Below, piece after piece: positions 1 to 6,183 of a stretch of 7,384 bases of DNA. The notes below the pieces were generated by a model, which was not told where the DNA came from, made no database searches, and saw only the letters and a program-made list of their open reading frames with translations. Within the stretch, counting starts at the first letter, position 1. The number at the start of each line of letters is the position of its first letter. A program made the position numbers and the translations under genes. The DNA is from Hyphomicrobiales bacterium (GTDB lineage: Bacteria; Pseudomonadota; Alphaproteobacteria; Rhizobiales; Beijerinckiaceae): contig JAIXZF010000374.1 in the NCBI GenBank assembly GCA_027489835.1, forward strand, positions 1-7,384, in the 5' to 3' direction.

Positions 1-1029
1 CGTCTCGCGGGTGATGTCGTTGGGCAACTCGTCGAGCGTGTAGCCGACGGCGAGTTTCGCGGCGATCTTGGCGATCGGGAAGCCCGTGGCCTTGGAGGCC
101 AGCGCCGAGGAGCGCGAGACGCGCGGGTTCATCTCGATGACGATCATGCGGCCGGTGGCCGGATCGACCGCGAACTGCACGTTCGAGCCGCCGGTCTCGA
201 CCCCGATCTCGCGCAGCACCGCCAGCGAGGCGTCGCGCATGATCTGGTATTCCTTGTCCGTCAGCGTCAGCGCCGGGGCGATGGTGATGGAATCGCCGGT
301 ATGCACGCCCATCGGGTCGAGGTTCTCGATCGAGCAGATGATGATGCAGTTGTCGTTCTTGTCGCGAACGACCTCCATCTCGTACTCCTTCCAGCCGAGC
401 ACGCTTTCCTCGATGAGGACCTCGGAGGTGGGGGAGGCGTCGATGCCGCGCTCGACGATCTCGATGAACTCGGCCTTGTTGTAGGCGATGCCGCCACCCG
501 TGCCGCCCATGGTGAAGGACGGGCGGATGATGGCCGGCAGGCCGATATCCTCCAGCGCCTCGAGCGCCTGGGCCAGCGTCTTGATGTGGTGCGAGCGGCA
601 GGTCTCGATGCCGATGCGGGCCATCGCTTCCTTGAACAGCTCGCGGTCCTCGGCCATGTCGATGGCCTCGGCGGTGGCGCCGATCATCTCGACGCCGAAC
701 TTTTCCAGCACGCCCATCTTCTTCAGCGACAGCGCGCAATTCAGCGCGGTCTGACCGCCCATGGTGGGCAGGAGCGCGTCCGGCCGCTCCTTCTCGATGA
801 TCTTGGCGACGATCTCCGGGGTGATCGGCTCGACATAGGTGGCGTCGGCCAGGTCCGGATCGGTCATGATCGTGGCCGGATTGGAGTTGACCAGGACGAC
901 GCGATAGCCTTCGGATTTCAGGGCCTTGACCGCCTGTGTGCCGGAATAGTCGAACTCGCAGGCCTGGCCGATGATGATGGGGCCGGCCCCGATGATCAGG
1001 ATCGACTTGATGTCTGTGCGTTTCGGCAT
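1..1029 (-). CDS. carB: Carbamoyl-phosphate synthase large subunit, N-terminal part (runs off the left edge)
   Basis: This subunit makes carbamoyl phosphate from bicarbonate, ATP and ammonia delivered by the small subunit CarA. The product feeds arginine and pyrimidine synthesis in the cytoplasm. Translating the minus strand from the ATG at 1029 gives 343 codons, open to the window edge, that begin MPKRTDIKSI and follow E. coli CarB almost residue for residue from memory. The visible part is the first (carboxyphosphate) ATP-grasp unit: the pre-ATP-grasp fold at about 1-125 with PTMGGQTALNCAL near 88-100, then the ATP-grasp domain. Residues matching E. coli ATP and metal ligands are present at the same numbers: R129, R169, the glycine loop at 174-180, E215, H243, Q285, E299 and N301. 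About two thirds of the usual ~1,100-residue protein lies outside the window. carA is not adjacent on the upstream side. The ribosome-binding site is modest (GGATGAG just before the ATG). No frameshift or unusual residue was seen. Confidence 0.98.
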   Translation of the reverse strand, partial: MPKRTDIKSILIIGAGPIIIGQACEFDYSGTQAVKALKSEGYRVVLVNSNPATIMTDPDLADATYVEPITPEIVAKIIEKERPDALLPTMGGQTALNCALSLKKMGVLEKFGVEMIGATAEAIDMAEDRELFKEAMARIGIETCRSHHIKTLAQALEALEDIGLPAIIRPSFTMGGTGGGIAYNKAEFIEIVERGIDASPTSEVLIEESVLGWKEYEMEVVRDKNDNCIIICSIENLDPMGVHTGDSITIAPALTLTDKEYQIMRDASLAVLREIGVETGGSNVQFAVDPATGRMIVIEMNPRVSRSSALASKATGFPIAKIAAKLAVGYTLDELPNDITRET

Positions 1030-1081
1030 CGGTCTCATCCACGGCCGGGCGGCCGGGCTTTCAGGTTCTCGCGCGCCGCAG

Positions 1082-1117
1082 GCCCCGGCTCCGCATCAGG
1101 AATGCGGGATCCGGGGC
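1082..1117 (-). other. Strong imperfect palindrome in the carB leader
   Basis: The arms GCCCCGG (1082-1088) and CCGGGGC (1111-1117) pair perfectly. Inside them CCGCAT (1091-1096) pairs with ATGCGG (1102-1107) across a 5-nt loop. The two stems are separated by a small asymmetric internal loop (2 nt against 3 nt), giving 13 base pairs in total. The hairpin ends 53 bases before the carB ATG and has no T-run, so it is not a standard intrinsic terminator. It could be a leader RNA structure affecting carB, or one copy of a dispersed palindromic intergenic repeat of the kind common in Hyphomicrobiales genomes. The sequence alone cannot separate these. The pairing itself is certain; the role is not. 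Confidence 0.6.
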
Positions 1118-1155
1118 GCGGAACGGCATGGACAAGCAGGAGCGCTGAGCCGCCC

Positions 1156-1184
1156 CTATAGACCGGGACAGGGGGCAGCGGAAG
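1156..1184 (-). promoter_or_regulatory. Candidate promoter for carB
   Basis: On the minus strand, CTTCCG (1179-1184) and CTATAG (1156-1161) are separated by 17 bases. This resembles the alphaproteobacterial sigma-70 pattern CTTGAC-N17-CTATAT, with a good -10 and a weak -35. Transcription would start near 1149 and give a carB leader of about 120 nt that includes the strong hairpin at 1082-1117. The call rests on pattern match and position only. Confidence 0.35.
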
Positions 1185-1203
1185 AGGCTCGGCCATCTTT
1201 GCG

Positions 1204-1244
1204 CCGGCAAATCGCCGGGATCGCGGCAAGGCGCCAGGGCGCCT
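1204..1244 (-). terminator. Two small GC hairpins after the kinase-like gene
   Basis: Read on the minus strand, downstream of the stop at 1273, there are two successive hairpins. One has arms AGGCGCC (1229-1235) and GGCGCCT (1238-1244), with a tight loop that would open to about 4 nt. The other has arms CCGGC (1204-1208) and GCCGG (1214-1218) with a 5-nt loop. Neither is followed by a T-run. They may end the upstream transcript weakly before the carB promoter, or simply reflect GC-rich sequence. Confidence 0.3.
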
Positions 1245-1272
1245 CGCCAACCTCGATCGACAGGCGCAGTCG

Positions 1273-1743
1273 CTAGTGGACGACGCCCGCCTGCGCATTG
1301 GGGAAGCGGAGCACGAAGGTGGGGCCCTCCTGGGCATCCCAGATCATGTCGAGTTCCGCGCCGCCCTCGCGGGCCAGGCCGGCGAGCTGGCCATCGATCT
1401 GCATCAGATCGGCCGGCAAATTGTTGCTGTTCGCGCCGACGATCGTCAGCACGATGTCGCCATCGTCGAAATCGAAGGCGAGCCTCAGCCGCGCCCTGGC
1501 GCTCGAAAGGCCTGCCGCCTCCGCGACGACCGCCGACACCAGCGAGAAGACGAGGCCGAGATCGCCCCTGACGATGACCGGCCTTCCGGCCGACTCGATG
1601 GCGACGCCTTGCTGGCGCCGCTCGAGGAGGGGCGCCATCGCCGCGACGGCGATGCCGGCAAGCATTGGCAAATCACATCTCTCGGTCATGTAGCCTGCAT
1701 TCAGTCGACGCACAAACGCGGGATGAACGGCAACCTGGTTCAT
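1273..1743 (-). CDS. Orphan histidine-kinase-like ATPase-domain protein, apparently degenerate
   Basis: This 156-aa protein resembles only the C-terminal catalytic/ATP-binding (HATPase_c, GHKL) part of a sensor histidine kinase. Residues ~24-50 look like the linker that usually precedes the domain (DLPMLAGIAVAAMAPLLERR). Residues 59-77 correspond to the N-box helix, but where kinases have Asn this has VVAEA. Residues 97-110 correspond to the DxGxGI (G1) strand and loop, but read IVLTIVGANSNNLP. The end, REGGAELDMIWDAQEGPTFV (125-144), matches the last helix and strands of the fold. There is no phosphoacceptor-His helix, sensor domain, transmembrane segment or signal peptide. The start is well supported: AAGGAG (1751-1756 on the minus strand) lies 7 nt before the ATG at 1743. 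With the N-box and G1 residues gone, ATP binding is doubtful. It could be a scaffold or regulator that has kept the fold, or a kinase remnant. The family call is from pattern memory and was not searched. Confidence 0.7.
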   Translation of the reverse strand: MNQVAVHPAFVRRLNAGYMTERCDLPMLAGIAVAAMAPLLERRQQGVAIESAGRPVIVRGDLGLVFSLVSAVVAEAAGLSSARARLRLAFDFDDGDIVLTIVGANSNNLPADLMQIDGQLAGLAREGGAELDMIWDAQEGPTFVLRFPNAQAGVVH

Positions 1744-1750
1744 GTTTCGT

Positions 1751-1784
1751 CTCCTTCGCCGCGCGGCCGTGAGTCGACGCGGCG
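1751..1784 (-). promoter_or_regulatory. Shine-Dalgarno abutting a GC-rich hairpin, ahead of the kinase-like gene
   Basis: On the minus strand the arms CGCCGCG (1778-1784) and CGCGGCG (1757-1763) form a 7-bp stem with a 14-nt loop. The stem ends immediately before the Shine-Dalgarno AAGGAG (1751-1756). A stable stem touching the ribosome site could influence initiation at 1743. The pairing is visible; a regulatory role is inference. Confidence 0.35.
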
Positions 1785-1800
1785 CAAGGAGGGCACGATC

Positions 1801-1923
1801 ATGGCCCTGCAGCGCAACGTCCGACGAGCGTCCGGAGTTCGGCTCGATGTGATGGATGTGATGGCTTCACGCGCACGCCGGGCTTCACGCCAGCGGGAAT
1901 CTGCCCGTCCTGGCCACTCGTGA
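1801..1923 (+). CDS. Possible small basic protein of 40 aa (weak)
   Basis: The ATG at 1801 is preceded by AAGGAGG (1786-1792) at 8-nt spacing, the best anti-16S match in the window. The ORF encodes 40 residues with about ten arginines, starting MALQRNVRRASGVRLDVMDV and ending at TGA 1921-1923. There is no membrane segment, signal peptide or recognised motif. The first codons look like normal GC3-rich coding sequence, but later codons use more A and T in the third position. The ORF also contains two short DNA repeats, 1846-1863 and 1863-1890. It lies divergently 57 bp from the kinase-like gene, so any promoter for it would overlap that gene or its leader. A TTGGCA hexamer at 1665-1670 has no convincing -10. 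It could be real, a small regulatory ORF, or chance. Confidence 0.25.
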   Translation: MALQRNVRRASGVRLDVMDVMASRARRASRQRESARPGHS

Positions 1924-1951
1924 CAAAACGCACGAAACTTTGCCCCAGCGC

Positions 1952-1989
1952 GGCCAGATCGAAGGCCCCGCTCCAGATGGCCAGATCGA
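1952..1989. repeat. 11-bp direct repeat, possible operator
   Basis: GGCCAGATCGA occurs at 1952-1962 and 1979-1989, 27 bp apart start to start. A third CCAGAT lies between them at 1973-1978. Spaced copies upstream of the kinase-like gene could be protein-binding sites. Nothing else in the sequence supports this, and short repeats also arise by local duplication. Confidence 0.3.
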
Positions 1990-2031
1990 TTCTTGCGAAT
2001 CAAGCCCCTGTTAAGAAAGTTTTCACTTTCT
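1988..2031 (-). other. Pair of GNRA-loop hairpins
   Basis: Read on the minus strand, AGAAAGT-GAAA-ACTTTCT (2014-2031) is a 7-bp stem closed by a GAAA loop. Twelve bases later GATTC-GCAA-GAATC (1988-2001) is a 5-bp stem closed by a GCAA loop. GAAA and GCAA are both GNRA tetraloops, but only in the minus-strand reading, which is the direction of both flanking genes. The pair starts about 70 nt after the RTX stop codon. It could be part of that gene's 3' end, of a long leader for the kinase-like gene, or of a small RNA. No T-run follows. Confidence 0.4.
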
Positions 2032-2101
2032 CTCGCCGGCGCGCCAGTCCGGACTTCCACTTATAGTGTTTTAAGTAGCTGATCTAAAATCTGAGGTTGC
2101 A

Positions 2102-3793
2102 TCAACCCAGTTTAGTCGAATCGAGAACCGGCAGCAGCGGGCCTAAAACCTCATTGTTGCCTGTGAAATTCGCGGTCTGCGTCTTGCCGTCCTTCGTGAA
2201 GACGACCTCGAACGGGTCGTTGGCCGCCGGGCGCGTCATCGTGATTCGGTCCGGAACGGCCGGATCGCGCGAGACGATGAGGATCTCGTTCGCGGACAGG
2301 TAGATGTCGACATCGCTGCGGGCGAAATCGGTCAGCTCGATGCGGTTGGTCTTCGTCCAGTCTTCAACCTTGCCGCTGAGCACCGAGCCCATCAGCACCT
2401 GATCGTTGCCGTCGCCCTTGGCGAAGCGGTAGACGCCGCCCGCGTTCATCCTGATCGTGTCGTCGCCCTTGCCGCCGGCCACGGTGGCGTAGTTCGTGGC
2501 CGTGACGATATCGTTCCCCGCGCCGCCGTCCATGGAGCCCGCGCCGAGCATCAGCATGTCGTCGTCGCCTTCGCCGCCTTCCATCGTGGCGTCGGTGAAG
2601 GATGTCAGCGTGTCGTTGCCGACGCCACCGCCCGCGAAGCCGCCCGCGCGCAGGGTGATGGCGTCGTTGCCCTCGCCGCCATCGGCGCTGATGGACACCT
2701 CGCCGATGATGATGTCGTCGCCTTCGCCGCCGAAGGCCAGCCCCTGCGGCGCCTCGTCCTCGCCCAGCGAGAACATCACGATCCGGTCGTTGCCCGCCCC
2801 GCCAACGGCGAGCGTGTTGCCGAAGAGATGATCGTCGCCCTCGTCGCCGAACACCACGTCGCCGATCAGGATGTCGTCGCCCTCGCCGCCGTTGATGACG
2901 GCCTTGCCGTCGGCCATCACGTAGTCATTGCCGGCGCCGGCCTTGATCGTGGCGTTGTTCGCGCCGGTCAGGAAGATGACGTCCGAGCCGTTGCCGCCAG
3001 TCACGTCGGCCATGGCGAGGCGGCCATCCTCGCCATTGGGATCGCTCACGTCGAGCACCAGCGTTCCGCCCTTGTCGCCTGTCGAGGCCTTGACCACGAA
3101 GCCCTCGTTCGAGCGCGTCGGCCGGCCCGCGTCGACGACGCGGACGGCGGGCAGCACGGCGGTGGGGTCGTCCGCGACGATGGGAATTTCCCAGGCCTGC
3201 GCCTCGAGCGCGCGGCGCGATACCTCGACCTGCGCCTTGCCCTGCGCGATGACCTGGGTCGGCAGGGTGCGGTCGAAGATGTCGGCGATCTTCTTGGAGG
3301 CCGTGGCGGCGGTGGCGATGATGGAGAGCGGCGTCGGCTGCTTGCCGGTGGCGCTCGACAGGGACTTGGCGAGCACCTTGGCGATGGCCGCGCCCGCGCC
3401 GGAGTCGCCAGAGGTCAGGCTGTTGACCATGTCGGCGATGCTGGCCTTGCCGTTGGCGCCCAGCGTGGCGGAGCCCGTGCGCCCGTTGGACAGGCTTTCG
3501 ACCTGCAGGATGCGGTTGACCGCGCGCTGGCTCGCCTTCTTCAGGGCGGTCGTCGTCTCCTCGGAGCGGATGATGCCGCGCGCTTCCTCCACCGACGTGA
3601 TCGCGCCGGCGAAGTCCGCCACGCGCGCGCCGAGCTGGCCGAGGTTCGAGGCCTGGGGGCGCAGGCTGGTCTGCGTCAGCTCCACCTCGCGGCCGGCGGC
3701 GGCGCTGAGCTGCGAGAGCGCGCGTGCGCCGCGCTTGACGCCCGCCGCCGCGATGAAGGCCGATCCGGCGGTTCGATCGGAGATCTCGACCAT
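2102..3793 (-). CDS. RTX-type calcium-binding repeat protein, probable type I secretion substrate
   Basis: The protein has 563 aa from the ATG at 3793. I preferred this to a TTG six codons upstream (3811) because GAGG lies 5 nt before the ATG. There is no N-terminal signal peptide, as expected for type I (ABC) secretion. Residues 1 to ~230 are Ala/Ser-rich, probably helical, and match no family I know. From ~235 strands begin, and residues 266-465 carry twelve copies of a GGxGxD-type motif, typical calcium ligands of a parallel beta-roll. The last ~95 residues (from about KVEDWTKTNRIELTDFARSD, 475-494) are non-repetitive and would carry the uncleaved C-terminal secretion signal. There are no protease, lipase or other catalytic motifs, so activity cannot be assigned. 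A structural, adhesion or surface role is as likely as a toxin. No ABC transporter, membrane-fusion protein or TolC gene is in view. The gene is transcribed divergently from bglX. Confidence 0.85.
   Translation of the reverse strand: MVEISDRTAGSAFIAAAGVKRGARALSQLSAAAGREVELTQTSLRPQASNLGQLGARVADFAGAITSVEEARGIIRSEETTTALKKASQRAVNRILQVESLSNGRTGSATLGANGKASIADMVNSLTSGDSGAGAAIAKVLAKSLSSATGKQPTPLSIIATAATASKKIADIFDRTLPTQVIAQGKAQVEVSRRALEAQAWEIPIVADDPTAVLPAVRVVDAGRPTRSNEGFVVKASTGDKGGTLVLDVSDPNGEDGRLAMADVTGGNGSDVIFLTGANNATIKAGAGNDYVMADGKAVINGGEGDDILIGDVVFGDEGDDHLFGNTLAVGGAGNDRIVMFSLGEDEAPQGLAFGGEGDDIIIGEVSISADGGEGNDAITLRAGGFAGGGVGNDTLTSFTDATMEGGEGDDDMLMLGAGSMDGGAGNDIVTATNYATVAGGKGDDTIRMNAGGVYRFAKGDGNDQVLMGSVLSGKVEDWTKTNRIELTDFARSDVDIYLSANEILIVSRDPAVPDRITMTRPAANDPFEVVFTKDGKTQTANFTGNNEVLGPLLPVLDSTKLG
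2399..2998 (-). repeat. RTX repeat array inside the calcium-binding protein
   Basis: Twelve GGxGxD-like motifs begin at residues 266, 285, 302, 316, 331, 355, 372, 389, 406, 423, 440 and 459 of the ATG-started protein. Five successive spacings (355 to 440) are exactly 17 residues, or 51 bp. The usual RTX period is 9. Most motifs end in DD or ND, as in GGEGDDIII and GGAGNDIV. Two copies are weaker, GDEGDD (316) and KGDGND (459). The longer period suggests calcium loops on mainly one edge of the roll. Confidence 0.85.
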
Positions 3794-3962
3794 GGCTGCC
3801 TCACGCGCCAATGGCGGCGCGCTTCCCGAATCAAGCTGTAGGCTTGGTTCGTTGAGAAACGTTGAAATGAATCCCCGCGTTTCGGCCGCCTGCGCGCCAA
3901 GCCCCTTGCGGGGGACCGCCGCCAGACCCTATGCCCGAGGGTGAAACGCCCATCGGTTCCAC
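3794..3962. promoter_or_regulatory. Divergent control region between the RTX gene and bglX
   Basis: This 169-bp spacer must drive both genes. For bglX, CTTGCG (3905-3910) and CTATGC (3929-3934), 18 bp apart, match the CTTGAC/CTATAT pattern at 4 of 6 bases each. They would give a leader of about 20 nt. No convincing promoter was found for the RTX gene. CGTTGA is repeated at 3850-3855 and 3860-3865, one helical turn apart, around the palindrome AACGTT (3858-3863). This is a possible regulator site, though the palindrome does not extend beyond 6 bp. Confidence 0.35.
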
Positions 3963-6182
3963 ATGTCCCGCTCGATCCTGGCCTTCCTCGTCTCGGCGCT
4001 GCTCTGCGCCGCCGTTCCCGCAGCCGCGCAGGCGCCGATGCAGTGGCAGACGGGACGCGCGGCCGCCGCCATCGAGGCGCGGGTGGAGCGCCTCATCCGG
4101 CAGATGACGCTCGAGGAGAAGGTCGGCCAGCTGCATCTCTACGGCCGGCGCGAGGGCTTCGACTACGGCGAGATCCGCGCGGGCCGCATCGGCAACGTCA
4201 TGAACTTCGTGGACCCGGCCGAGGTGGCGGCCGTGCAGAAGGCGGCGCGCGAAAGTCGACTCAAGATCCCGCTGCTGATCGGGCTCGACGCAGTGCATGG
4301 CGTGTCCACTTATTTCCCGCTGCCGCTCGGCCAGGCCGCGACCTTCAACCCCGCGCTCGTCGAGGAGGCCGCGCTCTGGACCGGCCGCGAGGCGCGCGCG
4401 CTCGGCATCAACTGGACCTTCGCGCCCATGGTCGACATGGGGCGCGACCCGCGCTGGGGCCGCCTGCTGGAAGGGGCGGGAGAGGACGTCTTCCTGTCGC
4501 GCATCATGGCGGCTGCGCGGACGCGGGGCTATCAGGCCGGCGGGGCTGCGGCCACGGTCAAGCATTTCGTGGGTTATGGGGCAGGTGAGGCCGGACGCGA
4601 CTACAACACCGCCTGGATTCCAGCGGAGCAGCTCCACGACATTCACCTGCCGCCGTTCAGGGCGTCGATCGATGCCGGCGCGCTGTCGGTGATGGCGGCG
4701 TTCAATTCCGTGAACGGCGTGCCGGCGACCGCGCACAGGGAGATGCTGACGGATCTGCTGCGCCGGAACTGGGGCTTCCGCGGGCTCGTCGTCTCCGATT
4801 TCGGCTCGATCCCCGAGTTGATGGCCCACGGCATCGCCGCCGACGAGGCGGAAGCTGCGCGCAAGGCGCTGGCCGCCGGCATCGACATCGACATGATGGG
4901 CTTCGTCTATTCGAAGCATCTCGCCGCCGAGGTCCGCGCGGGGCGGGCGCCGATCGCGCAGGTGGACGAGGCGGTGCGGCGCGTGCTCAGGGTCAAGTTC
5001 CATGCCCGCATGGACGAGATCGCCGACATCGACCCCAGGACGGCCGAGAGCGCGCTGCAATCGCCGCCGGCGCTCGACGCGGCCCGGCGGGCGGCTCGCG
5101 AATCCATCATCCTGCTCGAGAATGACGGCATCCTGCCGCTCGATCCCGCCCGCGTCCGGTCGGTGGCGGTCATCGGTGCGCTCTCGCGGCCGGATCAGGA
5201 GCGCGTCTGGACCGACCCCGCCGGCGTGCCGCGCAAGCCCATCGAGGCGATGGACGCGGCCCTGGCCCGGCTGCTCGGGCAAGGCGTCAGGGTCGCATTC
5301 CAGCCTGGCGTCTCGACCTATTGCGGCAAGGAGTTCGGCGACCGCGCCGCCGCCATCGAAGCCGCCGCCGCGGCCGACGTCATCGTCGCCAAGCTCGGGG
5401 AGGATTGCGAGTTCATGGGCGAGGGGGCCTCGCGCACGAGGCTCACGCTGCCCGGCGTGCAGGACCAGCTGCTGGACGAGCTGATCGGCACCGGCAAGCC
5501 CGTCGTGCTGGTGCTCGCCACCGGCCGGCCGCTGGTGCTGAGCCATCTCAAGGGCCGCGTCGCCGCCATCGTGCAGACCTTCCATGCCGGCTCGGAAGGC
5601 CGCGCCGCGATCGCGGAGGTCCTGACGGGCGCCTTCAACCCGTCCGGCAAGACACCGATGAGCTTTCCAAGATCGGTGGGCCAGATCCCGGTCTATTACG
5701 ACCATCTGCCGACCGGACGGCCGGAAACGCCGGGGCGCTTCCGCTATGAGTCCATCTTCATGGATGAGTCCAATTTGCCACTCTACCCGTTCGGCTTCGG
5801 GCTGTCCTACACGCGCTTCGGCTTCTCCGACCTCCGCATCGAGACCCCTGTCGTGGCGGCCGGCGGCGCGCTGACGGCCAGCGTCACGGTCGCCAACCTC
5901 GGCGGGCGCGAGGGGCAGGAGGTGGCCCAGCTCTATATCCGCCAGCCCATGGCGCGCATCTCGCGCCCTGTGCGCCAGCTCAAGGGCTTCCAGAAGATCG
6001 CGCTGAAGCCCGGCGAGAGCCGCAAGGTGACCTTCACCGTGCCGGCGACCGAGCTTGGCTACCATGACGCCCAGGGCCGCTACGTGGTCGAGCCGGGGCG
6101 CTTCGAGATCCATGTCGGGAACTCGTCGCTGGCAGAGCTCAAGGGCGAATTCCAGCTGGCCCGGCCGCAAGGGGGACGATGA
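3963..6182 (+). CDS. bglX: Exported GH3 beta-glucosidase, BglX type
   Basis: This enzyme hydrolyses terminal beta-glucosides, releasing glucose, probably in the periplasm. It has 739 aa, close to the ~765 of E. coli BglX, with which it shares long stretches recalled from memory. A signal peptide covers residues 1-24 (MSRS, a hydrophobic stretch, then AAAQA before P25). The GH3 N-terminal barrel follows, with RDPRWGR (161-167), the substrate-binding KH pair (K200, H201) and the nucleophile D279 in VVSDFGS. The C-terminal alpha/beta sandwich (~380-580) supplies the likely acid/base E487 in GEGASRTR, aligned with HEASSRTD of E. coli. A fibronectin III-like domain (~625-730, with RPVRQLKGFQKIALKPGES) ends the protein. 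All expected catalytic elements are present. An in-frame stop at 3942 makes ATG 3963 the only start that keeps the signal peptide. No good Shine-Dalgarno precedes it, so initiation may be weak or near-leaderless. The substrate (cellobiose, other beta-glucosides or xylosides) cannot be read from sequence. Confidence 0.95.
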   Translation: MSRSILAFLVSALLCAAVPAAAQAPMQWQTGRAAAAIEARVERLIRQMTLEEKVGQLHLYGRREGFDYGEIRAGRIGNVMNFVDPAEVAAVQKAARESRLKIPLLIGLDAVHGVSTYFPLPLGQAATFNPALVEEAALWTGREARALGINWTFAPMVDMGRDPRWGRLLEGAGEDVFLSRIMAAARTRGYQAGGAAATVKHFVGYGAGEAGRDYNTAWIPAEQLHDIHLPPFRASIDAGALSVMAAFNSVNGVPATAHREMLTDLLRRNWGFRGLVVSDFGSIPELMAHGIAADEAEAARKALAAGIDIDMMGFVYSKHLAAEVRAGRAPIAQVDEAVRRVLRVKFHARMDEIADIDPRTAESALQSPPALDAARRAARESIILLENDGILPLDPARVRSVAVIGALSRPDQERVWTDPAGVPRKPIEAMDAALARLLGQGVRVAFQPGVSTYCGKEFGDRAAAIEAAAAADVIVAKLGEDCEFMGEGASRTRLTLPGVQDQLLDELIGTGKPVVLVLATGRPLVLSHLKGRVAAIVQTFHAGSEGRAAIAEVLTGAFNPSGKTPMSFPRSVGQIPVYYDHLPTGRPETPGRFRYESIFMDESNLPLYPFGFGLSYTRFGFSDLRIETPVVAAGGALTASVTVANLGGREGQEVAQLYIRQPMARISRPVRQLKGFQKIALKPGESRKVTFTVPATELGYHDAQGRYVVEPGRFEIHVGNSSLAELKGEFQLARPQGGR
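6169..6175 (+). promoter_or_regulatory. Ribosome-binding site fixing the MOSC start inside the end of bglX
   Basis: AAGGGGG lies within the last codons of bglX, 8 nt before ATG 6184. It supports that start over longer versions of the frame, which would run back to 6055 inside bglX. It also implies that ribosomes finishing bglX help initiation on the next gene. Confidence 0.6.
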
Positions 6183-6183
6183 A

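Larger units (their letters stand above)
1744..2101. other. 358-bp intergenic region with repeats and hairpins
   Basis: This gap separates the RTX gene from the kinase-like gene, both on the minus strand. It holds the weak small ORF (1801-1923), a tandem GATGTGATG (1846-1854, 1855-1863), a direct repeat GGCTTCACGC (1863-1872, 1881-1890), an 11-bp direct repeat GGCCAGATCGA (1952-1962, 1979-1989) and two hairpins (1988-2001, 2014-2031). Bases 2060-2100 are unusually A+T-rich for this window and include TATAAG on the minus strand near 2062-2067, a possible -10 without a convincing -35. A 106-codon GTG-started minus-strand frame (1740-2060) is also open here but has no sign of being a gene. I identify no RNA family. 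Confidence 0.6.

Noticed and set aside
68..1161. Plus-strand frames of up to 286 codons opposite carB
   Set aside because: The minus strand encodes CarB without interruption, so these are mirror-frame artefacts.
1740..2060. A 106-codon minus-strand frame with a GTG start, overlapping the kinase-like gene start by 4 bases
   Set aside because: The ATGA-type overlap is tempting, but the protein is Arg-rich and motif-free, has no good ribosome site, and runs through repeats and hairpins. I also looked in it for a missing kinase phosphoacceptor helix and found none.
2041..2100. CACTTATAGTGTTTT (about 2058-2072) as a plus-strand terminator
   Set aside because: Only a 4-bp stem, and no established plus-strand gene ends just upstream of it.
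2399..2998. The 51-bp periodicity as a DNA repeat, satellite or CRISPR-like array
   Set aside because: Periodicity is at the protein level. The DNA units diverge in sequence and have no constant repeat with unique spacers.
2828..3841. Long plus-strand open frames (including 2828-3841 and 2928-3944) opposite the RTX gene
   Set aside because: Low-complexity shadow composition. The minus-strand frame has clear periodic RTX motifs and a plausible start.
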